From the NCBI RefSeq assembly GCF_029193575.1, contig NZ_JARGCS010000056.1:62001-126000 (forward strand): 64,000 bases of DNA. Reading direction: 5' to 3'. Each line of letters starts with the position of its first letter. Within the stretch, counting starts at the first letter, position 1. A model generated the notes under the pieces. The model searched no databases and was not told the DNA's origin. It saw only the letters and a program-made list of their open reading frames with translations. The position numbers and the translations under genes were made by a program. Origin of the DNA: Pseudomonas entomophila. Lineage in GTDB: Bacteria; Pseudomonadota; Gammaproteobacteria; Pseudomonadales; Pseudomonadaceae. Shown piece after piece: positions 43,065 through 51,096 of the stretch.

Positions 43065-43349
43065 TCATTTCTTCTTCAGGCAGTCGCTCATGAAGGCCTT
43101 GCGCTCGTCGCCCTTGAGCGCCTTGGTGGTGGCGTCGGCGTTGCAGGTCTTCATCTTTTCCTGCTGGGTCTGGGCCGGCTTGGCCTTCAGGCAGGTGCTC
43201 ATGAACGCCTTGCGCTCATCGCCCTTGAGCGCCTTTTCGGTGGCTTCGGCATTGCAGGTCTTCATCTTTTCCTGTTGCGCGGTGGCGGCGAATCCCTGCG
43301 CGCTGATCAACACACCCAATACCAGCAATGGCACTTGCAGCCTCTTCAT
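43065..43349 (-). CDS. psiF: PsiF-repeat periplasmic protein
   Basis: A 94-residue exported protein: signal MKRLQVPLLVLGVLISAQGFA, then two copies of a PsiF repeat, each like QQEKMKTCNADATTKALKGDERKAFMSDCLK, with paired cysteines. The E. coli homologue is phosphate-starvation inducible; the function is unknown. The ATG at 43349 has AAGGAG eight bases upstream; the longer frame before it is not coding. Confidence 0.88.
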   Translation of the reverse strand: MKRLQVPLLVLGVLISAQGFAATAQQEKMKTCNAEATEKALKGDERKAFMSTCLKAKPAQTQQEKMKTCNADATTKALKGDERKAFMSDCLKKK

Positions 43350-43423
43350 GGAGTGGTCTCCTTGTTTCCGCGCCGGATGCACGGTCGTCGAGCTGAGTGT
43401 AGACAAGATTTTTTACATTCCGC

Positions 43424-44209
43424 TCAGCCCGCCCGTGCCCGTCGGCGGTACTGCTCCGGGGTGCACTGGGCCTGGCGCTGGAACATGGCGATGAAGGCCG
43501 AAGCGCTGCTGTAGCCGAGGTCGAAGGCGATGGCCTGCACCGAGCCATCGCCCTCCAGCGCCTCGATGGCGCGCAGAAAGCGCAGGCGCAGGCGCCACTC
43601 GCCGAAGCTGATGCCCAGCTCACGTAGGCACTGGCGCGCCAGGGTGCGTTCGCTGACGTGCGCTTGCGCCGCCCAGTCGGCCAGCGGGCGGTTGTCGCCA
43701 GGGTCGGCGTGCAACGCTTCGAGCACCTGGCGCAGGCCCTCGCCCTGGGCGTAGGGCAGGTAGCAGGTCTGGGTCGGCGCCAGCAGCAACTGGTCGAGCA
43801 GCACCTGCACCAGGCGCTGGTCGCGGGTATCCTGCGCCACCCGGAGGTCGCGCCGGGCGAAGTCGCCGAGGATCGCCTTGAGGATGTCGCTGATCAACAG
43901 GCTGCAGGGTTGTGCGGGCAGGTCGGCGCACAGGCTGCGGTCGAGGTAGACCGAACGGTAGACGATGGCCTGGGGGTTGTAGCAGCCGTGCTCGTGGCCG
44001 GGCGGTACCCAGACCGCGTAGTGCGGGGGCGAGACGAAGCGCTGGCCGTCGACGTCCAGGTGCATCACGCCGTGGGCGGCGTAGTTGAGCTGGCCCCAGG
44101 CGTGGCGGTGCGGGGCGCTGATAGTGTCGGCGCTGAACTCGTCGTAACGGAAGTACACCGGGGCGGGGAGTTCGCTGAAGGTGGGGATGTCGAGGTATTT
44201 GCCGGCCAT
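43424..44209 (-). CDS. AraC family transcriptional regulator
   Basis: A 261-residue regulator. The N-terminal cupin-like sensor has APHRHAWGQLNYAAHGVMHLDVDG and VWVPPGHEHG. The C-terminal AraC domain has two helix-turn-helices, including AHVSERTLARQCLRELGISFGEWRLRLRFLRAIEAL and IAFDLGYSSASAFIAMFQRQ. It is divergent from the EamA transporter gene (161 bp apart), which it probably controls. Confidence 0.9.
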   Translation of the reverse strand: MAGKYLDIPTFSELPAPVYFRYDEFSADTISAPHRHAWGQLNYAAHGVMHLDVDGQRFVSPPHYAVWVPPGHEHGCYNPQAIVYRSVYLDRSLCADLPAQPCSLLISDILKAILGDFARRDLRVAQDTRDQRLVQVLLDQLLLAPTQTCYLPYAQGEGLRQVLEALHADPGDNRPLADWAAQAHVSERTLARQCLRELGISFGEWRLRLRFLRAIEALEGDGSVQAIAFDLGYSSASAFIAMFQRQAQCTPEQYRRRARAG

Positions 44210-44370
44210 GGTGTCTGGTTCGATGGGCTGGTTGTCTGGATGGAAGTATAGGCTTGTGGACAGACAGGGGATAATGGCCGCCAATCGGCACATCCTCCAT
44301 TTCCCGTTGCCGGCAGAACAGCCACGCGCCCGCGCCTACAAAGGGGCGACGTACCGTTTTCGAGAGATCT

Positions 44371-45264
44371 ATGAACTACACCTTCCCACTGCTGGCCATC
44401 CTCATCTGGGCCGGCAACACCGTGGTCACCAAGATGTCGGCCGGGGCCATCTTCCCCGCCGAGATCGGCCTCTACCGCTGGCTGCTGGCCGGCTTGCTGT
44501 TCACCCCCTTCCTGCTGCCCCAGGTATGGCGCAACCGCGCCGCCATCCGCCCGCACCTGGGCAAGGTGTTCATCCTCGGTGTGCTGGGCATGGCCATGTA
44601 CCAGAGCCTGGCCTACTTCGCCGCCGGCATCACCAGCGCCACCAACATGGGCATCATCCTCTCGCTGATGCCGTTGATGTCGCTGGCCCTGTCCATCGCC
44701 TGGCTGGGCCAGCGCCTCACCTTCGGTGCCCTGCTCGGCGCCGTGGTGTCGTTCATCGGGGTGCTGGAAGTGGTCTCGGCGGGCCAACCAGCGGCGCTGC
44801 TGCAGCACGGTCTCAATCGTGGCGACCTGCTGATGCTGGTGGCCACCTTCGCCTACGCGCTGTACAGCTGCCTGCTGAAGAAATGGCAACTGCGCCTGCC
44901 GCCGTTGCAGCTGTTGTACCTGCAGATCCTGGTGGCGATCCTGGTGCTGCTGCCGCTGTACCTGGTATCGGAGAAAACCGGCCTGACCGCCCGCAACATC
45001 GGCCTGGTGCTGTATGCCTGCGTGCTGGCCTCGATGATCGCCCCGCTGTTCTGGATGCAGGCCGTGCAGCGCCTGGGGCCCAGCCGCACCACGCAGTTCT
45101 TCAACCTGCTGCCGGTGGTCACCGCGCTGATCGCCGCGCTGGTGCTGGGCGAGCGACTGGCCGGCTACCACCTGTACGGCGGCCTGCTGACCCTCGCCGG
45201 GGTGATTCTCGCCGAGCGCTGGACCACCCCGCTACGCCGCCCCGTTAAAGCCCCGCAGCCTTGA
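44371..45264 (+). CDS. EamA/DMT family transporter
   Basis: A 297-residue drug/metabolite transporter-type permease with ten predicted helices in two EamA halves (ILIWAGNTVVTKMSAGAIFPAEIGLYRWLLAG first; LMLVATFAYALYSCLLKKW second). It is likely an exporter of amino acids or metabolites. The neighbour on the other strand is an AraC regulator. Its last 20 bp overlap the 3' end of the convergent lipase gene. Confidence 0.9.
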   Translation: MNYTFPLLAILIWAGNTVVTKMSAGAIFPAEIGLYRWLLAGLLFTPFLLPQVWRNRAAIRPHLGKVFILGVLGMAMYQSLAYFAAGITSATNMGIILSLMPLMSLALSIAWLGQRLTFGALLGAVVSFIGVLEVVSAGQPAALLQHGLNRGDLLMLVATFAYALYSCLLKKWQLRLPPLQLLYLQILVAILVLLPLYLVSEKTGLTARNIGLVLYACVLASMIAPLFWMQAVQRLGPSRTTQFFNLLPVVTALIAALVLGERLAGYHLYGGLLTLAGVILAERWTTPLRRPVKAPQP

Positions 45265-46135
45265 GCCGGGCGGCATGCTCGATGAACAGCCGCACCGGGT
45301 CGGCACCCTTGCCGACCGCGCCGAACTGCTGGTTGACGATGTCCAGGTGGTCGAGCGGGTAGTCATCGCCGATCACCTCGCCCAGGTGCGAGCTGCAGCG
45401 CCCGACCATGCCGTCGCAGTGGCCCTTTTCGCGCACGAAGCTGCGGGCGAACAGGCGGCAGAAGCGGTTGCTGCCGTCGAAACGGTTCAGGCCGCGGTCG
45501 GTGCGGCCGGGCTGCAAGGTGCCGGACCACGAGTAGTAGCGCACCCCGCCGACCTCGCCCGGCCCGTGCCCACCCCAGGTATCGGGCAAGCCCTGTGGAT
45601 AAGCCTGGTTGAACAGCGCCACCCCGGCGCTGGTCAGCGACTGGTGCGAGGCGTGCACGTCGATCGGCAGCGGGTCGCGGCGCCAGCCCGTCTCCAGCCA
45701 CACCAGCAGCAGCCCCAGGCCATGCAGCGCGGCCTTGAGCAGACGGCCCCCGGGTGAGTCGCCGGGGGCCGTGCGCTCCAGGTGGTCGGCCAGCTCCGAG
45801 CCGTGGTTGGGGCCGGCCACCGAGGTCACCGAGGCCACCCGCTGCGGCCGAAGCGCTGCGGCGTAGCGGGCACTGAGCGCGCCCTGGCTATGGCCGATCA
45901 GGTTGACCTTGTCGGCACCGGTGCGCGCGCAGATGTCTTCGATGATCGCCAGCAGTTGCTCACCGCGCACCTCGCTCGAATGCAGCGGCGAGACCTGCAC
46001 CGGGAACACCTGCGCCCCGCCCTGGCGCAACGCCGGGACGATGCCGAACCAGTACGGGTACAGCAGCAGGCGCACGAAGCCGAGCATGCCGGGCACCAGC
46101 ACCAGCGGGTAGCGCGTGGCCAGTTCTTGTTTCAT
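45245..46135 (-). CDS. Triacylglycerol lipase-like alpha/beta hydrolase
   Basis: A 296-residue lipase of the Pseudomonas family I type. YPLVLVPGMLGF gives the oxyanion region, and the nucleophile is S83 in LIGHSQGALSARYAA. VTSVAGPNHGSELAD, DGMVGRCSSHLGEVIGDDYPLDHLDIVNQ (acid and histidine region) and a Cys pair complete it. No signal peptide is visible, so unlike LipA it may stay in the cell or leave by another route. No lipase foldase gene is adjacent. Confidence 0.88.
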   Translation of the reverse strand: MKQELATRYPLVLVPGMLGFVRLLLYPYWFGIVPALRQGGAQVFPVQVSPLHSSEVRGEQLLAIIEDICARTGADKVNLIGHSQGALSARYAAALRPQRVASVTSVAGPNHGSELADHLERTAPGDSPGGRLLKAALHGLGLLLVWLETGWRRDPLPIDVHASHQSLTSAGVALFNQAYPQGLPDTWGGHGPGEVGGVRYYSWSGTLQPGRTDRGLNRFDGSNRFCRLFARSFVREKGHCDGMVGRCSSHLGEVIGDDYPLDHLDIVNQQFGAVGKGADPVRLFIEHAARLKAAGL

Positions 46136-46241
46136 CCCCTTCCCTCTCCCTGGACAAGCCCCTGCTCACTATAGGTTGCGATCGAACTCCTGGCGCGCCG
46201 CGCGGTTCCAACCAGAACAGACCCGAGCAAGGAGCGTGACC

Positions 46242-46583
46242 ATGTACAGAAAGACTCTGGCCATCCTGCTGGCGAGCGCCACCCTCGCCGCCTGCGGCAG
46301 TCGCCCGGAAAACCCGGTGGACTACGTCACCTATCGCGACGAACCGCTGGTCAAGCAGGTGGAGCACGGCATGACCATGCAGAAGGTCATCGCCATCGGC
46401 GGCAACCCGTCCAACGCCAGCGACCTGCCGCACGGTGGCACCTGCAATGACTACATCCTCAACCACGACGGCAAGCAGCAGCCCTACTACGTGCGCTTCG
46501 ACGCCACCGGGCATGTCGATGCCAAAGGCTTCAAGACCTGCAAACAACGAGAAGAGGACCGCCAGGCCGTTCCCGGCGCCTGA
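46242..46583 (+). CDS. osmE: OsmE-type outer-membrane lipoprotein
   Basis: A 113-residue lipoprotein with lipobox LAAC (signal MYRKTLAILLASATLAAC) and an SmpA/OmlA-like fold: VEHGMTMQKVIAIGGNPSN and CNDYILNHDGKQQPYYVRFDATGHV. OsmE is osmotically induced in E. coli. The ATG at 46242 has AAGGAG upstream. The ferritin-like gene starts 41 bp later. Confidence 0.88.
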   Translation: MYRKTLAILLASATLAACGSRPENPVDYVTYRDEPLVKQVEHGMTMQKVIAIGGNPSNASDLPHGGTCNDYILNHDGKQQPYYVRFDATGHVDAKGFKTCKQREEDRQAVPGA

Positions 46584-46624
46584 GCCGTCCCGCCCCCTGA
46601 CCACCCTGACTTTCGGAGATGACC

Positions 46625-47155
46625 ATGAGCAACGTTGAACTGACCGATGTGAAGACCCTGCGCGAACGTGCCCGCCAGCATGTCGAGCAAGGCGCCGTGA
46701 CCGAGGGCTACAACGCCGACCGCGAGCAGATCCTGCGCCTGCTCAACGAGTCGCTGGCCACGGAGCTGGTCTGCGTGCTGCGCTACAAGCGCCACTACTT
46801 CATGGCCAGCGGCATCAAGGCCAGCGTGGCCGCCGAGGAGTTCCTCGAGCATGCCACCCAAGAGGCCGAGCACGCCGACAAGCTGGCCGAGCGCATCGTG
46901 CAGTTGGGTGGCGAGCCCGACTTCAACCCGGACAACCTGACCAAGAACTCCCACGCCCAGTACGTGGCGGGCGGGTCGCTGAAGGAGATGGTGCTGGAAG
47001 ACCTGGTGGCCGAGCGGATCGCCATCGATAGCTACCGGGAGATCATCCAGTACATCGGTGAGAAGGACCCGACCACCCGGCGCATCTTCGAGGACATCCT
47101 CGCGCAGGAAGAAGAGCACGCCGACGACATGGCGGACCTCTTGCAAGGGCTGTGA
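46625..47155 (+). CDS. Ferritin-like / bacterioferritin-type protein
   Basis: A 176-residue four-helix protein. Di-iron ligand patterns are visible: NESLATELVCVLRYKRHYF, EEFLEHATQEAEHADKLAERI (ExxH) and EDILAQEEEHADDMADLL (ExxH). It corresponds to the gene called probable bacterioferritin or Dps-like in other Pseudomonas. GGAG fits the ATG at 46625; an ATG 6 bp earlier overlaps that site. Likely roles are iron storage or oxidative protection. Confidence 0.88.
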   Translation: MSNVELTDVKTLRERARQHVEQGAVTEGYNADREQILRLLNESLATELVCVLRYKRHYFMASGIKASVAAEEFLEHATQEAEHADKLAERIVQLGGEPDFNPDNLTKNSHAQYVAGGSLKEMVLEDLVAERIAIDSYREIIQYIGEKDPTTRRIFEDILAQEEEHADDMADLLQGL

Positions 47156-47157
47156 AG

Positions 47158-47236
47158 CCCCCGCGCCCACAGGTATCGCACTGTTCTAGAAGCCAGTGCT
47201 GCACCTGTGGGTGCGGGCTTGCCCCGTGATCACGGG
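47158..47236. repeat. REP-containing cruciform
   Basis: CCCGCGCCCACAGGT pairs with ACCTGTGGGTGCGGG (one mismatch), enclosing GCACTG...CAGTGC. The right arm continues into a REP core GGGCTTGCCCCGTGAT. It lies between convergent genes. Confidence 0.7.
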
Positions 47237-47251
47237 CGCAGCCCTCCCCCT

Positions 47252-49315
47252 CTACCGCTTCGCCTTCACCGCCGCCGGCGCCTTGCCGGCCTTCATCTGT
47301 TCCAGCAACGGCGTGCACTGGTTAGGCACATCGCCACTGGGCGCGATCAGCGCCAGCAACCCCGCCGCTGGCCCGATGGCCACCCCCAGCGCGACCATCC
47401 CCGCCCCGCGCAACGCCAGCGGCACGGCCTGCACCCCCGCATTGGGCTTGGCGAATGGCCCGCGCACGTACAACGGCGAGCGCAGCGAGAACAACCGCAT
47501 GCCCTTGGACTCCGGGGTGATCTTCAGGTCCAACTGCTCGCTGGCGAAGTTCGCGGTGCCATTGATATAGATGATCGCGTTCTCGGTATCGAAGACGAAC
47601 AGCCGTGTCGTCGCCAAGCCATCCTTGATGCCGACATTCGCCGCCGCGCAGTTGATCTTCACGTCCTCATCGCCGAACAGCTTGTCGACCACGTAGTTGC
47701 CGACGTTGAGACCGGCGATCTCCATCAGGCTGCGGCTGATCGCACCGTCGTTGATCAACAGCCGCAGATCGCCATTGGCCTTGCCCAGCAACGCCGCCAC
47801 CGAGTTGCCAAGCCCGCTGATGTCGGCGTCACCGTTGAGCTCGCCGAAGCTGGTCTGCATCGGCGCGAAGGTCGGGAACAGTTGCTTGAGCTTGAAGCCC
47901 CGGGCCGTCAGTTGGGCACGGCCTTGCAACGGGGCGGCGCGACCATCGAGGCGGATGTTCGCATTCAGGTTGCCACCGGCCACGCCGAAACGCAGCGGCT
48001 CCAGACGCAGCACGCCGTCATCGAGCAGCACATGGGCGGAGAGGTCGTTGAAGGGCAGCTGCTCGCTATGGACGATGCGCTTGCCGGCAAAGGTGACGTC
48101 GGCATCCATCGCCCGCCAGCGCTCGGTGCGAAACGCCTCCACCGGCAGCATCTTGCCGGTGGGCTGTTTGCTGGCACCGCCACGGGCCTTCTGCTCGACG
48201 TTGGAGTCGGCGCCGATCAATGGGGCCAGGTCCTTGAACAGCAACTGGTTGGACACCAGGTTGCCGGACAACTTCGGCCGCGGCTGGCTGGCGACGAACG
48301 CCAGGTCGCCATGGATGTCGCTGTCGCCGATCTTGCCGTTGAAGCCTTCATAGCGGAACCGCGCGCCCTCGGGGTCGTGCAGGTTAGCGATCAGGTGGCC
48401 GTCGGTGGCGTAGGCCGGGGTGTCGGGCAGGGTCACGCCGGTCAGCGGGTAGAGGTTGCCCAGGCTGCTGCCGGACAAGCGCAGGCGCAGGTCGAGGGCA
48501 CCCAGGTTGCGGGGGTCGGTCAGGGTGCCGGCCAGGGTCACCCGGGTATCGCCGACGCGCGCGTCGGCCTGTAGGGGGAACGGCTGGCTGGCGTCCTGCA
48601 GCGCCAGCAGCCCGCCGATCTTGCCACTGGCCGAGACCGCCTGGCCCTTGTAGCGGCCCTGGGCCTTGAGGCCGAAGGCGTAGTCCTGGGCGCCACCGGC
48701 CTTTTCGGCGCTGGCCTTGCCGACGATGTCGCTGAACGGGATGGGCTTGCCCAGCGGGTCGATCTGCACCTTCAGGCTGGTTTTCAGGGTCTGGTCGTCG
48801 AAGGCGACGTTGCCCTGGTCGAAACCAATGGCGCCGATGTCCAGCACCCACTTCGAGGGCTCGGTGTTTTCATCCTTGGGGCCGAAGTCGAAGGTCCAGT
48901 TGGCCCGCCCATCGGCCAGGCGGGTGAGGCTGGCGTTGGGCTGGGTCAGATCGATGCGCGGGATGACGATCCGCTGCCACAGCAGCGGCAGCGGTGACAG
49001 GCGGAACTCCACGCGCTCAAGGCCGACCATGTTCGGCTCCTTGAGCCACTCGGGGTTGCCCAGGGTCAGGTCCTCGGCGACGAAACGCGGCCACGGCACC
49101 CAGGCGCGCCAGCCGCCCTCGTCAGGCTCGCGCTGCCACTGCACCGCCAGGTTGCCATTGATGGCGAAGGGCCGGTGCAGGGCTTCGGAAACTTTCTCGT
49201 TGAGCAGCGGCTTGACGCGGTTCCAGTCGAAGGTAGCGATCACCACCAGCAGTATCGCGAGCAAAGCCAACAGGCTGGCGAGGGTCCAAGTGAGGATTCT
49301 GGCGGGGCGCGTCAT
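47252..49315 (-). CDS. AsmA family protein
   Basis: A 687-residue protein with an N-terminal membrane helix (ILTWTLASLLALLAILLVVIATFDWN) and a long periplasmic AsmA domain; the C-terminal half holds the AsmA_2-type region (LNGDADISGLGNSVAALLGKANGDLRLLINDGAI). Such proteins resemble TamB/YhdP-type lipid-bridge proteins of the envelope. The ATG at 49315 has GGAG upstream; the longer frame before it is not needed. Confidence 0.9.
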   Translation of the reverse strand: MTRPARILTWTLASLLALLAILLVVIATFDWNRVKPLLNEKVSEALHRPFAINGNLAVQWQREPDEGGWRAWVPWPRFVAEDLTLGNPEWLKEPNMVGLERVEFRLSPLPLLWQRIVIPRIDLTQPNASLTRLADGRANWTFDFGPKDENTEPSKWVLDIGAIGFDQGNVAFDDQTLKTSLKVQIDPLGKPIPFSDIVGKASAEKAGGAQDYAFGLKAQGRYKGQAVSASGKIGGLLALQDASQPFPLQADARVGDTRVTLAGTLTDPRNLGALDLRLRLSGSSLGNLYPLTGVTLPDTPAYATDGHLIANLHDPEGARFRYEGFNGKIGDSDIHGDLAFVASQPRPKLSGNLVSNQLLFKDLAPLIGADSNVEQKARGGASKQPTGKMLPVEAFRTERWRAMDADVTFAGKRIVHSEQLPFNDLSAHVLLDDGVLRLEPLRFGVAGGNLNANIRLDGRAAPLQGRAQLTARGFKLKQLFPTFAPMQTSFGELNGDADISGLGNSVAALLGKANGDLRLLINDGAISRSLMEIAGLNVGNYVVDKLFGDEDVKINCAAANVGIKDGLATTRLFVFDTENAIIYINGTANFASEQLDLKITPESKGMRLFSLRSPLYVRGPFAKPNAGVQAVPLALRGAGMVALGVAIGPAAGLLALIAPSGDVPNQCTPLLEQMKAGKAPAAVKAKR

Positions 49316-49656
49316 TGCGGAGTTCTCCTGACTGCGTGACCGATGGTGGCGCGACGAGGGCACTTATTGAGTGGGACTGATGAAAACCTGTGGGGTTTTA
49401 TCGATGGCGGCAATGATAGCGAAGATTTTCCTGACCTCTTTCGCAGCTTTTCCTCGAAAACGCTATGCGGTGTTACTGCAAAAGCCGAGTAGCACTTTGC
49501 CACAATCATCAACGAAACCACTGATATAGAGCGGTTTAGACCTACCATCAATTCCGTCGATTGTTACCATTATCTTTATGAACTTTTATCTTGAGTTACC
49601 AAGCGTAGCATTGCCCTCGTAGCCACTTTCCAGCCCCCCACGAGGAGCACCGAATC
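49316..49656. other. Gene-free, AT-richer promoter region (341 bp)
   Basis: No convincing gene. The stretch is clearly less GC-rich than its surroundings. TTGTTA (near 49563) and TTTTAT, 17 bp apart, form a possible promoter for the repeat protein gene, which has GAGGAG just before its start. Confidence 0.45.
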
Positions 49657-50202
49657 ATGAAACGCCAACTGCTGCTGAGCCTGAGTCTATCCATCCTGGC
49701 CGCCAATGCCTTCGCCCTGCCGGCCACCGAGCAAGCCCCGACTGCAGAAGCGCGCTCCAGCGCCGCGGTGGTCTCCCAACCGCTGAACACCCTGGCCGAA
49801 GGGGGTTCGGATCGCCTGATCGAACGCAACAACCGCGTCGCCGAAGGGGGTTCCGACCGTCTGATCGAACGCAACAACCGCGTCGCCGAAGGTGGCTCCG
49901 ACCGTTTGATCGAACGCAACAACCGCGTCGCCGAAGGTGGCTCCGACCGTCTGATCGAACGCAACAATCGCGTCGCCGAAGGTGGCTCCGACCGTCTGAT
50001 CGAACGCAACAACCGCGTCGCCGAAGGGGGTTCCGACCGTTTGATCGAACGCAACAACCGCGTCGCCGAAGGGGGTTCCGACCGTCTGATCGAACGCAAC
50101 AACCGCGTCGCCGAAGGGGGTTCCGACCGTTTGATCGAACGCAACAATCGCGTCGCCGAAGGCGGCTCGGATCGCCTGGTCGAAATCAGCCGTGTGAGCT
50201 AA
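49657..50202 (+). CDS. Secreted tandem 15-residue repeat protein
   Basis: A 181-residue protein with signal MKRQLLLSLSLSILAANAFA, a short Ala/Glu/Ser linker, and nine tandem repeats of AEGGSDRLIERNNRV; the last copy degenerates to AEGGSDRLVEISRVS. The repeats are identical at protein level in copies 1-8 but vary at silent sites. Similar Pseudomonas proteins with AExGxDR repeats are sometimes labelled 'phage infection protein', with no known activity. GAGGAG precedes the ATG, and a strong terminator follows, so this is a complete single-gene unit. Confidence 0.85.
   Translation: MKRQLLLSLSLSILAANAFALPATEQAPTAEARSSAAVVSQPLNTLAEGGSDRLIERNNRVAEGGSDRLIERNNRVAEGGSDRLIERNNRVAEGGSDRLIERNNRVAEGGSDRLIERNNRVAEGGSDRLIERNNRVAEGGSDRLIERNNRVAEGGSDRLIERNNRVAEGGSDRLVEISRVS
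49795..50199 (+). repeat. Nine 45-bp tandem coding repeats
   Basis: Period of exactly 45 bp (15 codons) from 49795; unit starts at 49795, 49840, 49885 and so on to 50155. Differences are mostly third-base changes (for example GGGGGT, GGTGGC, GGCGGC). Confidence 0.97.
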
Positions 50203-50252
50203 GCCCTATGGCCGATAACGATAATCCGACATCCAGCGCCTGCTACCCTCCA

Positions 50253-50285
50253 AAGCCCGGTCCATTGACCGGGCTTCGTTTTTTT
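50253..50285 (+). terminator. Intrinsic terminator after the repeat protein
   Basis: AAGCCCGGTC-CATT-GACCGGGCTT, a perfect 10-bp stem, then CG and TTTTTTT. Confidence 0.9.
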
Positions 50286-50325
50286 ATCTAGAGTGCCCAG
50301 CCGTACAACCACAGAATCCTGCCCC

Positions 50326-50958
50326 ATGCTGCCGCGCGCCGAACAGAAGCTTCAGACCCGCCAAGCCTTGCTCGACGCTGCCTGCCAGCTGATGGACAGT
50401 GGCCGTGGCTTCGGCAGCATCAGCCTGCGCGAAGTGGCCAAGGCCGCCGGCATCGTGCCCACCGGTTTCTACCGGCATTTCCCCGATATGGACGCCCTGG
50501 GCCTGGCGCTGGTCGCCGAAGTGGACACCACCTTCCGCCACACCATTCGCCTGGTCCGGCAGAATGAATTCGAACTCGGCGGTATCACCGACGCCTCGGT
50601 GCGTATCTTCCTCGACGTGGTGGCCGCCCACCGTGCCCAGTTCCTGTTCCTCGCCCGCGAGCAATATGGCGGCTCCCAGGCCGTGCGCCAGGCCATCGCG
50701 CGCCTGCGCCAGGACATCAGTTCGGACCTGGCCACCGACCTTGCGCGCATGCCGCGCTGGAAGCACCTGGACGCCGCAGCCCTGGCGGTGATGGCCGACC
50801 TGGTGGTGAAGACCGTGTTCGCGACCCTGCCTGAGCTGATCGACCGGCCCGACCCGCACCACCCACAAGCCCTCAGCCCGCAAGAGAAGATCACCCAGCA
50901 ACTGCGTTTCATCTTCGTGGGTGCCCGTCATTGGCAGGGGCTGGGCCATCCGGGCTGA
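50326..50958 (+). CDS. desT: TetR family repressor, DesT-like
   Basis: A 210-residue TetR regulator. The DNA-binding domain includes SISLREVAKAAGIVPTGFYRHFPDMDALGLAL; the ligand domain has DASVRIFLDVVAAHRAQFLFLAREQYGGS and ends RFIFVGARHWQGL. This is close to P. aeruginosa DesT, which senses acyl-CoA saturation and represses the desCB desaturase operon. No desaturase genes lie beside it here. The ATG at 50326 starts the homologous sequence. Confidence 0.8.
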   Translation: MLPRAEQKLQTRQALLDAACQLMDSGRGFGSISLREVAKAAGIVPTGFYRHFPDMDALGLALVAEVDTTFRHTIRLVRQNEFELGGITDASVRIFLDVVAAHRAQFLFLAREQYGGSQAVRQAIARLRQDISSDLATDLARMPRWKHLDAAALAVMADLVVKTVFATLPELIDRPDPHHPQALSPQEKITQQLRFIFVGARHWQGLGHPG

Positions 50959-50962
50959 TTCG

Positions 50963-51020
50963 CCGGCCTCATCGCAGGGCAAGCGGTGAACCTGAGCGGG
51001 CATACCCCGCGATGAGGCCC
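50963..51020. repeat. REP pair (BIME), degenerate
   Basis: CCGGCCTCATCGCAGGGCAAGC and inverted GCGGGCATACCCCGCGATGAGG after the TetR gene. Confidence 0.65.
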
Positions 51021-51096
51021 GCCCAAACACCCCAGATCAAAGCGCATGAGCACTTCTGCTACCATGGCGCACTGCCCGATTGCGACGAGCGCCTTC

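Noticed and set aside
49312..49551. 79-codon minus-strand frame in the gap between the AsmA gene and the repeat protein gene.
   Set aside because: No ribosome site, no recognisable sequence, overlaps the AsmA gene start.
49795..50199. Regular 45-bp repeats as a CRISPR-like array.
   Set aside because: No spacers between units, period divisible by three, continuous open frame with a signal peptide: a coding repeat.
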